A stretch of 7,901 nt of DNA from positions 1 to 7,901 of the forward strand of contig NZ_CALJRX010000105.1 of NCBI RefSeq assembly GCF_937976265.1, given 5' to 3'. This DNA is from an uncultured Haemophilus sp. (lineage in GTDB: Bacteria; Pseudomonadota; Gammaproteobacteria; Enterobacterales; Pasteurellaceae). The position numbers were made by a program, and so were the translations under genes. The notes beneath the pieces are model-generated. The model searched no databases, had not been told where the DNA came from, and saw only the letters and a list, made by a program, of their open reading frames with translations. How positions within the stretch are numbered: the first letter of the stretch is position 1; every line of letters starts with the position of its first letter. Shown in pieces: positions 1 through 6,482 of this stretch.

Positions 1-2
1 CT

Positions 3-449
3 AAAGTGCGCGGGCAGAACGATAATCCTGAAGTCCGTGCCGAACGTAAGAAAAAACAGCAGACTTTGGAAGAAACAACGGCGGCGGCGGCGGATTTTTA
101 TGCGCAACAGTTGAAATTTAATCCGGCGGCAAAGGCTTATTTGGACAAACGCGGCTTGAGCGCGGAAGTCATCGCGCATTATGGTTTGGGCTACGCGCCT
201 GACGGTTGGCAACCTTTGGCGCAAGTGTTCCAACCCTATCCTAATACTGCGTTGGTGGATACGGGCATGGTCATTGATAACGAAGGCAAACATTACGACC
301 GCTTCCGTCATCGGATTATGTTCCCTATCCGTAATCCGCGTGGTCAGGTCATCGGATTTGGCGGCCGCGTATTGGACGATTCCAAACCCAAATACCTGAA
401 CTCTCCCGATACGCCTTTGTTTGACAAAGGGAAAAACCTTTACGGGCTA
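3..449 (+). pseudogene. dnaG: DnaG primase internal fragment, Neisseria-like, truncated at both ends
   Basis: The translation matches the N-terminal core (Toprim_N region) of bacterial primase, roughly E. coli DnaG residues 100-245. Recognisable blocks are YLDKRGLSAEVIAHYGLGYA, the RNA-polymerase-like basic motif YDRFRHRIMFPIR, VIGFGGRVLDD, PKYLNSPDTPLF and KGKNLYGL. DnaG synthesises RNA primers at the replication fork. The zinc-finger domain lies off the left edge. The metal-binding TOPRIM acidic residues that should follow LYGLYE are absent because the sequence switches to an acyltransferase directly after LYGL. The frame is open to the left edge, so the GTG at 6 is an internal valine codon and not a start. 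Wording and GC content suggest Neisseria, which is my recognition and not a database match. As it stands this piece cannot be an active primase. Confidence 0.85.
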
Positions 450-1409
450 TCTATTAACTGGAAAGCCGCTATGAATCCATCAAATGATAATAGCCAACAT
501 TGGGCGAAACAGTCAGAGCGAGGAAATGCGTTCTTCTTAAATCTCACGCGATTAATCGTGAAATATTGCCCATTATGGTTAATTAAAATCGCCACATTTG
601 TGGTGGTTTGTTATTTTTATCTCACGGCAAAAGAAGCGCGAAATAATATTAAAACTTACCAACATCGTCTCAAACAGCAGTTTCCACATTGTCATTTGCC
701 TTCTTTTTCTGTATTTCGTCAGTTTCTCTTTTTTGGTGAAATCATTTGTGACAACTTTGCGGTTTGGCAACGGAAAATCCATTACAAGGATTTAATTATC
801 GATGATGCTGATAATTTATATGGCGATGTAGATCAAGGTGGACGAGGTCAGATTCTTGTTTGCTCGCATTTTGGTAACATCGAGATTTGTCGAGCATTAG
901 TGGATAGTGGACAACATGAAGACTTTCATTTGAATGTATTAGTTCATAGCAAAAATGCTGAAGCCTTTAACAAAGCATTAGTTGAAGCTGGTGCTGACGC
1001 CTTACCTCTTATTCAAGTTGAAGATTTAGATGCACAAAAAATGTTAGAGCTTTCTCAACGCTTAGAACGAGGTGAATGGATTGCGATTGCTGCTGATCGT
1101 GTGCCTATCCGTGGCGATAAAACACAATCAGTCAATTTCCTTGGTCATTCTGCTGAATTTCCGCAAGGTGCGTGGCTACTTGCAAGCATTTTAAAAGCGC
1201 CTTTAAATGCAATTTTTTGCCTTAAAGAAAAAGGACAATATCGAATGAAATTGCGCCGTTTCTCTGCTCCAATCAGCGGACGCGGCAAAGTACGAGAAGA
1301 AAATATTAAACAGGTCATGCAACAATATGCGGACCTACTTGCCAAGGAATGTGCAGAAAATCCTCTACTTTGGTTTAACTTTTATAATTTTTGGAATGAT
1401 AAAAAATGA
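3..1409 (+). CDS. Chimeric ORF: LpxL/HtrB-like acyltransferase of an APE cluster behind a DnaG fragment (5' partial)
   Basis: A single frame runs from the left edge to TGA at 1407-1409, but only codons from about 450 on belong to the acyltransferase. That part opens with a linker containing ERG and a hydrophobic stretch (about bases 546-630), as in LpxL/HtrB-family membrane acyltransferases. The HX4E catalytic motif is intact: His at 867-869 and Glu at 882-884 in HFGNIE. Later family blocks are AADR (about 1092), FPQGAWLLAS (about 1158) and a closing WFNFYNFW. Such enzymes move an acyl chain from ACP to a lipid at the inner membrane. Here the likely job is building the lipid anchor of the aryl polyene, which is inferred from context. 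In enterobacterial APE clusters this domain is often the C-terminal half of a family 2 glycosyltransferase fusion, so the native start is probably lost upstream. ATG 471 is only the first internal Met. The stop overlaps the next gene by four bases (ATGA). Confidence 0.8.
   Translation, partial: KVRGQNDNPEVRAERKKKQQTLEETTAAAADFYAQQLKFNPAAKAYLDKRGLSAEVIAHYGLGYAPDGWQPLAQVFQPYPNTALVDTGMVIDNEGKHYDRFRHRIMFPIRNPRGQVIGFGGRVLDDSKPKYLNSPDTPLFDKGKNLYGLSINWKAAMNPSNDNSQHWAKQSERGNAFFLNLTRLIVKYCPLWLIKIATFVVVCYFYLTAKEARNNIKTYQHRLKQQFPHCHLPSFSVFRQFLFFGEIICDNFAVWQRKIHYKDLIIDDADNLYGDVDQGGRGQILVCSHFGNIEICRALVDSGQHEDFHLNVLVHSKNAEAFNKALVEAGADALPLIQVEDLDAQKMLELSQRLERGEWIAIAADRVPIRGDKTQSVNFLGHSAEFPQGAWLLASILKAPLNAIFCLKEKGQYRMKLRRFSAPISGRGKVREENIKQVMQQYADLLAKECAENPLLWFNFYNFWNDKK
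79..93 (+). repeat. Five-copy CGG trinucleotide run
   Basis: Five consecutive CGG units lie inside the dnaG fragment and encode four alanines (GCG codons) in TTAAAAD. Changes by whole units would keep the frame, so it is not a phase-variation switch. It is a simple alanine run in a helical linker. Confidence 0.5.
444..455. other. Chimeric junction between dnaG and APE-cluster DNA
   Basis: Primase homology ends with the LYGL codons at 438-449, and the next residues (SINWKA) no longer fit DnaG, which continues YEA. Composition changes at the same point: 32 of 60 bases are G or C in 361-420 against 21 of 60 in 541-600. No insertion-sequence end, target duplication or long shared repeat is visible, so the exact base is uncertain by a few positions. 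The frame is kept across the joint, which would happen by chance in one of three cases. Confidence 0.75.
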
Positions 1410-1852
1410 AAAAACATGTTTTTTGCCGTCATAATTCTGAATTCGAAGTGCAATTCTTTGATGTCGATTCCATGGATATTATGTGGCATGGCCATTACGT
1501 TAAATACCTTGAGATGGCACGTTGTCAATTTCTAGAGGAAATTGGCTATACCTATGACGTTATGAAAAAACAAGGGTTTGGTTGGCCAATCGTTCAACTG
1601 AACATTAAATATGTTAACCCTGCATTATTTCGCCAAAAAATCCGAATTGAACTGAAAGTAGTCGAATATGAAACTTGCTTGCGCATTGATTATGTTATTT
1701 TTGATGCTAAAACCAATCAAAAATTAACCGCGGCAAGTACCACCCAAGTAGCCGTCAGCATGCAAACACGCGAAATGCAATTACAAACGCCACCATGTTG
1801 GCAAAGTGCGGTCAAAACTCACCCTACTTTTGTATCTGAAGGAAATGAATAA
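1406..1852 (+). CDS. Acyl-CoA/ACP thioesterase, 4HBT hotdog family
   Basis: This 148-residue protein is a single-domain hotdog thioesterase of the 4HBT/YbgC/FadM type. The signature near the N-terminus reads FFDVDSMDIMWHGHYVKYLE. By alignment with YbgC, Asp21 is the catalytic carboxylate, followed by the usual His28, Tyr31 and the MAR helix (37-39). These enzymes hydrolyse acyl or aryl thioesters. In an APE cluster a cytoplasmic role in freeing the chain, or in clearing misprimed ACP or CoA species, is plausible but inferred. The length is normal for the family. The start ATG overlaps the acyltransferase stop (ATGA), with GGA at 1393-1395 as a weak ribosome site, so translation is probably coupled. 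The stop TAA shares its last base with the next ATG. A perfect uptake signal sits in the 3' part of the gene. Confidence 0.88.
   Translation: MKKHVFCRHNSEFEVQFFDVDSMDIMWHGHYVKYLEMARCQFLEEIGYTYDVMKKQGFGWPIVQLNIKYVNPALFRQKIRIELKVVEYETCLRIDYVIFDAKTNQKLTAASTTQVAVSMQTREMQLQTPPCWQSAVKTHPTFVSEGNE
1804..1812 (+). repeat. Haemophilus-type DNA uptake signal (plus orientation)
   Basis: The perfect nine-base core AAGTGCGGT lies in the 3' part of the thioesterase gene, where it encodes SAV. This is the core recognised by the competence machinery of Haemophilus and Aggregatibacter. It is the only copy on this strand; the other four are inverted. Confidence 0.85.
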
Positions 1853-2436
1853 TGCGATTAATGATCTTTATCTTAGGTTTGTTCCTAAGCAGTATGAGCT
1901 TCGCTTTTTCTGAGGCTGATTTGGTTAAACAACTCCAGCAACCTCAAAGCGTTCAAGGAAACTTTATCCAACATCGCTATTTAAAGGCATTAAACAAGCC
2001 AATTGAAATGCAAGGTCAATTCGCTTTGTTAGCTCAAAAAGGGCTATTATGGCAACTTGAGAAACCGTTTAATAACAACTTAAGAGTGACACCTAACGGG
2101 ATTCAACAATGGAATGGAAGCCAGTGGGTGAATAGTGGTAATGTTGGGCAAAACGAGCAAATTGGCCTTTTTTTAGGGTTGTTATCCGGCAATATTGATG
2201 GGCTTAAATCTCAATTTGATTTTGCATTATCCGGTAACGCTAACCAATGGCAACTGACCTTAACGCCTAATTCATTATTAATGCAACAAATCTTCACAAC
2301 CATTGAAATTTCAGGCGATCAAACTGTAAAAAAATTAACCTTAAATGAAAAACAAGGCGATCGCACACAAATTGAATTTAAGCAAATCCAGCTTAATCAG
2401 CCATTAAGTCAGTTTGCCCGTTCAGCGCTGGAATAA
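1852..2436 (+). CDS. LolA-like periplasmic lipid/lipoprotein carrier
   Basis: This 194-residue exported protein has a clear signal peptide: Arg2, a hydrophobic core over about residues 3-13, and a likely cleavage after SFA at residue 18. No lipobox Cys is present, so the mature protein should be soluble in the periplasm. The body looks like the LolA fold: a QGNFIQHRYLKALNKPIEMQG opening strand, then LLWQLEKPFNNNLRVTPNGIQQW, matching the LolA pattern of W-x-P and T-P/S-D-G. LolA carries lipoproteins from inner to outer membrane. This cluster-linked paralogue, next to an MMPL exporter, more likely carries the aryl polyene lipid, which is inference. The TAATG overlap with the thioesterase and a good ribosome site AAGGA (1839-1843, eight bases from the ATG) support this start. 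Met4 is a less likely alternative. Confidence 0.85.
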   Translation: MRLMIFILGLFLSSMSFAFSEADLVKQLQQPQSVQGNFIQHRYLKALNKPIEMQGQFALLAQKGLLWQLEKPFNNNLRVTPNGIQQWNGSQWVNSGNVGQNEQIGLFLGLLSGNIDGLKSQFDFALSGNANQWQLTLTPNSLLMQQIFTTIEISGDQTVKKLTLNEKQGDRTQIEFKQIQLNQPLSQFARSALE

Positions 2437-2449
2437 ACGATTGTAAAAG

Positions 2450-4726
2450 ATGAAAAAAACAACCGCACTTTCCTTGTTATATGCTGTATTTATCTTGTTT
2501 ATTTCCCTCTTGTTTGGCTATTTTGTCAAACAAGGAAATTGGCTACAAACAGATTTACACACATTACTCCCCTCTCAACAAGAATGGGCGAATGTTCAAG
2601 TTCTCGCTGATCAACAACAAGAAAAACAGCTAAATAGCCAAATAATTGCACTTATCGGACATGCTGATGAAAAACAGGCTTTTCAGCTGACAGACCATAT
2701 TGCGCAAACGTGGCGTAGTAGCAAACTTTTCTCTCATATTACCGAACGCATTCAGCCTAACCTTACTGAGCTACAACAAGATATTCAGCTTGTCGCATTT
2801 GCCACTTTGCCACAAGCTGTTCGTGAACAGTTGATTAACGATCCTAAAAGCTATTTTCAACAATATGCGGAGGACATCGTTAACCCATTTAAGCGAAATA
2901 ATTTACTCTCATTAGAACAAGATTGGCTTGGTTTTGGACGTTTTGCACAGCAAACACAACAAGGTAATGTACAATGGCACGCCGAAAATGGCATGCTCAC
3001 TGTCAACCAAGGTAATATGACTTGGGTTTTATTACGTGCTGAACTGCAACAAAATGATTTCATCAATCCATCAGAAAATTTAACCGCACTTCTAACGGGA
3101 AATCGCCAATATCTCACTCAATCTGGTGCCCAATTTAAAATTACAGGTAGTGCATTGTTTGCCGCTGATGCAAAACAAAAAGCCGAAAAAGAAAGCACAT
3201 TAATGAGCGTACTCGGCGTGAGTTTAACGTTATTATTGTTACTGATTGTCTTTCGTACTCCTCGTATTTTATGGCTATTTTTGCCCATTCTAATTGGAAT
3301 GCTTTCAGGTGTCGTTGCAACAGTGTTGGGATTTGGTCAAATTCATATTCTTACCCTTGTTATTGGAACCAGTCTCGTCGGTGTATTAATTGACTTCCCG
3401 CTTCACTGGCTTGCAGGCTCCCTCTTTGACCGAAAATGGTTGCCACTTCTTGCCATGCAAAAATTGCGTTTTACCTTTTTCATCAGCTTGTTAGTTACCT
3501 TACTCGGGTATGGACTACTTGCCTTTACCCATTTACCTATTTTGCAGCAAACCGCTCTTTTTTCCGCTGTATCTTTGATTACTGCGTTACTTGCGACACA
3601 GTTATTCTTACCTTATTTATTTTATCGGTATCAGCCAACCACATTGTTACCCGAAAGAAAAACATTCAATCTCATACAAAAAGTATTAAATACCTTTGCG
3701 AACAAACGCTTTAATAAAGGTACACTCCTTATTATCTCTCTTTTAGTTTTAGGAGGCGGTATTAAATCCTCATGGCATGATGATATCCGACAATGGATAT
3801 CTATGCCTCAATCCATGCTAAATGAAGCCAAAACTATCGGTGAACTCACTGGGGTTGATTTAGGAAACCAATATTTTTTATTGACGGCTGAAAATGAGGC
3901 GTTATTACTTGAAAAAGATGCGAAGTTAAGCAAGCAATTAGCTCAACGTAACATCACATTTAAATCATTAAGCCAGTGGATTGCTTCCCTCGCAGAACAA
4001 AAGCAATTTGCAGAACACCTTCAACACATCTCTGCTGATAATTATGCTGTTTTAAATGATATTGGTATGCCAACTGAAAAAATTCAACAAAATTTGACCG
4101 CCCTTTCTCAAGGTAAACCCTTGACGTTATCTGAAGCGCTTAATACGCAGCTTGGACAAGCATGGAAGATGCTTTATTTAGGCGAACTAGCCCCTAACCA
4201 AGTGGCGAGTATCATAAAAATATCTCAAGCGGATAGTGCAACAATGCAAGCATTGGCAAATAATCAAGATATTTTCTGGCAAGATAAACGAGCTTATTTA
4301 AATCAAGCCTTTAAAGAAGCAAAAGAGCAAGCTGCCTGGCTAAAAATCATTTCTTTTGTTATCGCTGGATTACTTTTATGGAAAGTATTTGAAACCAAAA
4401 CAAGTATTCGAATCTTGTTCATTCCTTGTATAGCAATCTTAGGAACGGTTGCTATTTTGGGTTGGATTGGCTTGCCTATTGGTTTATTTTCGATGTTTGG
4501 ATTATTACTGGTTTCGGCCATTGGTATTGACTATGCCGTTTATATGAAAACCGTACATGAAGAGCCATCTGATAAACGCATTACACTGACATTAGCTGCC
4601 TGTACCACATTAATCTCATTTTTATTGCTCGCTATTAGCTCCACACCAGCAGTGGCGACATTTGGTATAAGTGTCAGTATTGGTGTTATAATAAGCCTTT
4701 TAACCACATTAAAACTCATGCGCTAA
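2450..4726 (+). CDS. MMPL/RND-family inner-membrane exporter of the APE cluster
   Basis: This 758-residue protein has the duplicated RND/MMPL layout. TM1 (about 6-26) is followed by a large periplasmic loop, then TM2-6 (about 252-268, 272-294, 298-320, 341-360, 368-390), TM7 (about 423-438), a second loop, and TM8-12 (about 630-647, 653-672, 677-699, 711-730, 735-754). TM10 carries GIDYAVYM with Asp694-Tyr695, the proton-relay signature of MmpL3-type pumps. The matching TM4 place reads LIDFPLHW, with Asp315 but Phe instead of Tyr. It probably uses the proton motive force to lift the finished aryl polyene lipid out of the inner membrane and pass it to the LolA-like neighbour. Substrate is inferred from context, fold is clear. 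The gap to the previous gene is 13 bases, and the ribosome site is poor (AAAAG). Two uptake signals lie within the coding region. The length is normal for the family. Confidence 0.88.
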   Translation: MKKTTALSLLYAVFILFISLLFGYFVKQGNWLQTDLHTLLPSQQEWANVQVLADQQQEKQLNSQIIALIGHADEKQAFQLTDHIAQTWRSSKLFSHITERIQPNLTELQQDIQLVAFATLPQAVREQLINDPKSYFQQYAEDIVNPFKRNNLLSLEQDWLGFGRFAQQTQQGNVQWHAENGMLTVNQGNMTWVLLRAELQQNDFINPSENLTALLTGNRQYLTQSGAQFKITGSALFAADAKQKAEKESTLMSVLGVSLTLLLLLIVFRTPRILWLFLPILIGMLSGVVATVLGFGQIHILTLVIGTSLVGVLIDFPLHWLAGSLFDRKWLPLLAMQKLRFTFFISLLVTLLGYGLLAFTHLPILQQTALFSAVSLITALLATQLFLPYLFYRYQPTTLLPERKTFNLIQKVLNTFANKRFNKGTLLIISLLVLGGGIKSSWHDDIRQWISMPQSMLNEAKTIGELTGVDLGNQYFLLTAENEALLLEKDAKLSKQLAQRNITFKSLSQWIASLAEQKQFAEHLQHISADNYAVLNDIGMPTEKIQQNLTALSQGKPLTLSEALNTQLGQAWKMLYLGELAPNQVASIIKISQADSATMQALANNQDIFWQDKRAYLNQAFKEAKEQAAWLKIISFVIAGLLLWKVFETKTSIRILFIPCIAILGTVAILGWIGLPIGLFSMFGLLLVSAIGIDYAVYMKTVHEEPSDKRITLTLAACTTLISFLLLAISSTPAVATFGISVSIGVIISLLTTLKLMR
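2462..2470 (-). repeat. Haemophilus-type DNA uptake signal (minus orientation)
   Basis: ACCGCACTT, the complement of the uptake core, falls on codons 5-7 of the exporter gene, just after the start codon. Confidence 0.85.
3083..3091 (-). repeat. Haemophilus-type DNA uptake signal (minus orientation)
   Basis: A perfect ACCGCACTT inside the first periplasmic loop of the exporter, encoding TAL. Confidence 0.85.
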
Positions 4727-4742
4727 AAAACGCATAAAAATG

Positions 4743-4751
4743 ACCGCACTT
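4743..4751 (-). repeat. Haemophilus-type DNA uptake signal in the exporter-lipoprotein gap
   Basis: A perfect ACCGCACTT ends one base before the lipoprotein ATG at 4753, filling the place where a ribosome site would normally be. It is the only perfect copy in the window outside coding sequence. Confidence 0.85.
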
Positions 4752-4752
4752 T

Positions 4753-5253
4753 ATGATAAAAAAATACCTTTTATTATGGGCATTAACATTACTAACAGCT
4801 TGCTCAACTTTACCTAATATTGAGGCATTACCGGAAGTAAAAACAGACAGCCGAACCTTTAAAGTAGAGCAACTTGTAGAAAAGCAAGTTAAACAAACAA
4901 GCTTGCTGACTGTTCAGTTCCAGCCTGAGCAATGGCGATGGGTTCAAACCGATCCTCTAGGTTCACCCATTGCTCGATTATTATTAACGAAACAAGGCTG
5001 GAAAAATGACGGCTTTGTGATGCCGAATAAACAAGCACAAAGCCTGTTCTTAGCTCTGGCAACTGCATTTACAGAACAACAACCCGATGCAAAACACTTA
5101 ACATTAATGAATGTGGATGTATCGCATCAACAAAATACGGCGATTTACCAACAGAATGGTCGTTTTTTATGGAATGTTCGCAAACAATCAAATCAATATT
5201 TTATTCAGCTAGCAGATGGCAGTCGTTGGCAAATTGAAGAACTTAACAATTAG
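4753..5253 (+). CDS. DUF3261 lipoprotein, probable outer-membrane partner of the APE exporter
   Basis: This 166-residue protein has a lipoprotein signal peptide: MIKKY, then a hydrophobic core and the lipobox LTAC with Cys17. Ser18 at the +2 place, not Asp, predicts sorting to the outer membrane. The mature part is beta-rich (LLTVQFQPEQWRWVQTDPLGSPIARLLL, then NDGFV, FLWNV, YFIQLADGSRWQIEEL) and matches my memory of DUF3261 proteins. These occur beside LolA-like and MMPL genes in aryl polyene and similar lipid pigment clusters. By analogy with LolB, it may accept the lipid from the LolA-like carrier and insert it in the outer membrane, which is inferred. The gap from the exporter is 26 bases and contains an uptake signal ending one base before the ATG, leaving no visible Shine-Dalgarno sequence. 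The stop TAG forms part of the next gene's ribosome site. Confidence 0.85.
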   Translation: MIKKYLLLWALTLLTACSTLPNIEALPEVKTDSRTFKVEQLVEKQVKQTSLLTVQFQPEQWRWVQTDPLGSPIARLLLTKQGWKNDGFVMPNKQAQSLFLALATAFTEQQPDAKHLTLMNVDVSHQQNTAIYQQNGRFLWNVRKQSNQYFIQLADGSRWQIEELNN

Positions 5254-5255
5254 GA
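5252..5255 (+). promoter_or_regulatory. Ribosome binding site deciding the GTG start of apeO
   Basis: AGGA lies six bases before GTG 5262 and overlaps the TAG stop codon (5251-5253) of the lipoprotein gene. A ribosome ending on the upstream gene therefore sits on this site, which suggests coupled translation. It supports the GTG over any later ATG. Confidence 0.65.
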
Positions 5256-5261
5256 ATCTCT

Positions 5262-6482
5262 GTGCAATTATTTCTTTCTCAACCAGGCATTTTGAGTAGC
5301 ATTGGCGATAGTCTATCTCAACATGTTCAAACTTTATTGGAAGGTAGTGACTCGCCACTGACTTTTTCTAACAAGCATTTCCAAGAAAATGGCTTACAAG
5401 GTAAATGTAATACTCTGGGCGAAGTCAACACGACCTTACGCACATTTCCAGCTGATTTACCCAAAAAACATCACAGCCGAAACAATCAATTACTCTGGCA
5501 CAGCTTAGAACAAATTGAACCAACCATTCAGAAAGCTATCTCACGTTTTGGTTGTCACCGTATTGCAGTAGTTATCGGTACATCTACCACAGGTGTAGAT
5601 GAAAATTTACCTGTATTTAAATATGCTGCAGAACATGAGGATTGGTCTGGTGCTGAATTTAATCAACAACAACAATATTTTTCTGCTCCGGCTGATTTTA
5701 TTGCTCATCAATATGGCTTAACCAATCTTATCTATGGCATTTCAACTGCCTGTACATCAGGTGCGAAAGCATTAATTAGTGCAGCTCGTCTATTGAATGC
5801 GAACTTGTGCGATGCAGTAATTTGCGGCGGTGTCGATACTTTATCGCTATTAACCTTAGTTGGCTTTAACTCTCTCTCCGTTTTATCTGCTGAACAAACC
5901 AATCCTTTTTCAGCTAATCGCCAAGGTATCAATCTAGGTGAGGGTTCCGCTGTATTCGTAATGAGTAAAGAAAAATTAGATGATCATAATGTGGCGCTAT
6001 TAGGCTATGGCGCCAGCAGTGATGCCTATCATATGTCATCACCACACCCTGAAGGCGAAGGCGCGATTAAAGCCTTCCAAGATGCATTAAACTCGGCACA
6101 ACTAGCTCCAGAAGCCATTAATTGGGTTAATTTACATGGCACCGGCACCATCCATAATGATCAGATGGAAGCCTTAGCCATTCACTATATTTTTGGTCAC
6201 GATACGCCTTGCACAACAACAAAACCTTATACAGGACACACGCTAGGTGCAGCAGGTGCTATTGAGGCGGCTATTTTATGGGGGATGATTGACCGCACTT
6301 TTAATCCAACAGGTAAACTCCCTGCTCAATTATGGGATAAACAAGCCGATGAAAAAATGCCATCAATTGCCATTACGGATCACATGAGTTCTTGGAAATC
6401 CGACAGACGCATTGGTGCAAGTAGCTCTTTCGCTTTTGGTGGGAATAATTCAGTACTTATTTTAGGGGAAGTGAATGATTGA
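5262..6482 (+). CDS. apeO: Beta-ketoacyl-ACP synthase, ApeO-like ketosynthase of aryl polyene biosynthesis
   Basis: This 406-residue thiolase-fold enzyme is of the FabF/FabB type. The catalytic triad is complete: Cys164 in STACTSG, His292 in HGTGT and His326 in TGHTLGAAGA, with Lys321 ahead of the last His. It therefore should condense and is not a bare chain-length factor. The C-terminal ASSSFAFGGNNSVLIL is the usual glycine-rich closing block. Established work on APE clusters has one ketosynthase (ApeO) pairing with a chain-length factor (ApeC) to extend the aryl starter on an ACP. The gene order here (KS, ApeP-type DH, KR, KS) fits apeO-apeP-apeQ-apeR, and the symbol rests on that order. 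The start is GTG with a good ribosome site. The last eight bases overlap apeP. A perfect uptake signal lies at 6292-6300, encoding DRTF. Confidence 0.87.
   Translation: MQLFLSQPGILSSIGDSLSQHVQTLLEGSDSPLTFSNKHFQENGLQGKCNTLGEVNTTLRTFPADLPKKHHSRNNQLLWHSLEQIEPTIQKAISRFGCHRIAVVIGTSTTGVDENLPVFKYAAEHEDWSGAEFNQQQQYFSAPADFIAHQYGLTNLIYGISTACTSGAKALISAARLLNANLCDAVICGGVDTLSLLTLVGFNSLSVLSAEQTNPFSANRQGINLGEGSAVFVMSKEKLDDHNVALLGYGASSDAYHMSSPHPEGEGAIKAFQDALNSAQLAPEAINWVNLHGTGTIHNDQMEALAIHYIFGHDTPCTTTKPYTGHTLGAAGAIEAAILWGMIDRTFNPTGKLPAQLWDKQADEKMPSIAITDHMSSWKSDRRIGASSSFAFGGNNSVLILGEVND
6292..6300 (-). repeat. Haemophilus-type DNA uptake signal (minus orientation)
   Basis: A perfect ACCGCACTT near the 3' end of apeO, encoding part of DRTF, after the codon of the last active-site His. 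Confidence 0.85.

Noticed and set aside
4..12. AAGTGCGCG resembling the uptake core at the left edge
   Set aside because: It differs from AAGTGCGGT at two of nine positions and lies in the Neisseria-like primase part, where this signal is not used. No Neisseria uptake sequence (GCCGTCTGAA) was seen either.
598..795. Open frames on both strands inside the acyltransferase region
   Set aside because: They lie fully within the acyltransferase frame, show no family signature or ribosome site, and read as low-complexity shadows of it.
3436..3714. 92-codon frame within the exporter gene on the same strand
   Set aside because: It overlaps TM5-TM7 of a well-supported exporter frame. Its hydrophobic, Cys-rich translation is what an out-of-frame read of membrane codons gives.
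4718..4735. Short inverted repeat ATGCG/CGCAT around the exporter stop, possible terminator
   Set aside because: The stem is only five pairs with an A-rich loop and no T-run follows on the plus strand. The next gene starts 18 bases later in the same operon.
4740..4752. ATG at 4740 as an alternative start for the lipoprotein gene
   Set aside because: It is out of frame with the lipoprotein by one base, and its product loses the signal peptide and lipobox, both of which are clear from ATG 4753.
5581..5601. Seven-base inverted repeat CATCTAC/GTAGATG inside apeO
   Set aside because: It lies within conserved ketosynthase codons (GTSTTGVD) and is short enough to arise by chance in a window of this size.
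5262..6482. Chain-length factor instead of a condensing ketosynthase
   Set aside because: Cys164, His292 and His326 are all present, whereas a chain-length factor normally lacks the active-site Cys.
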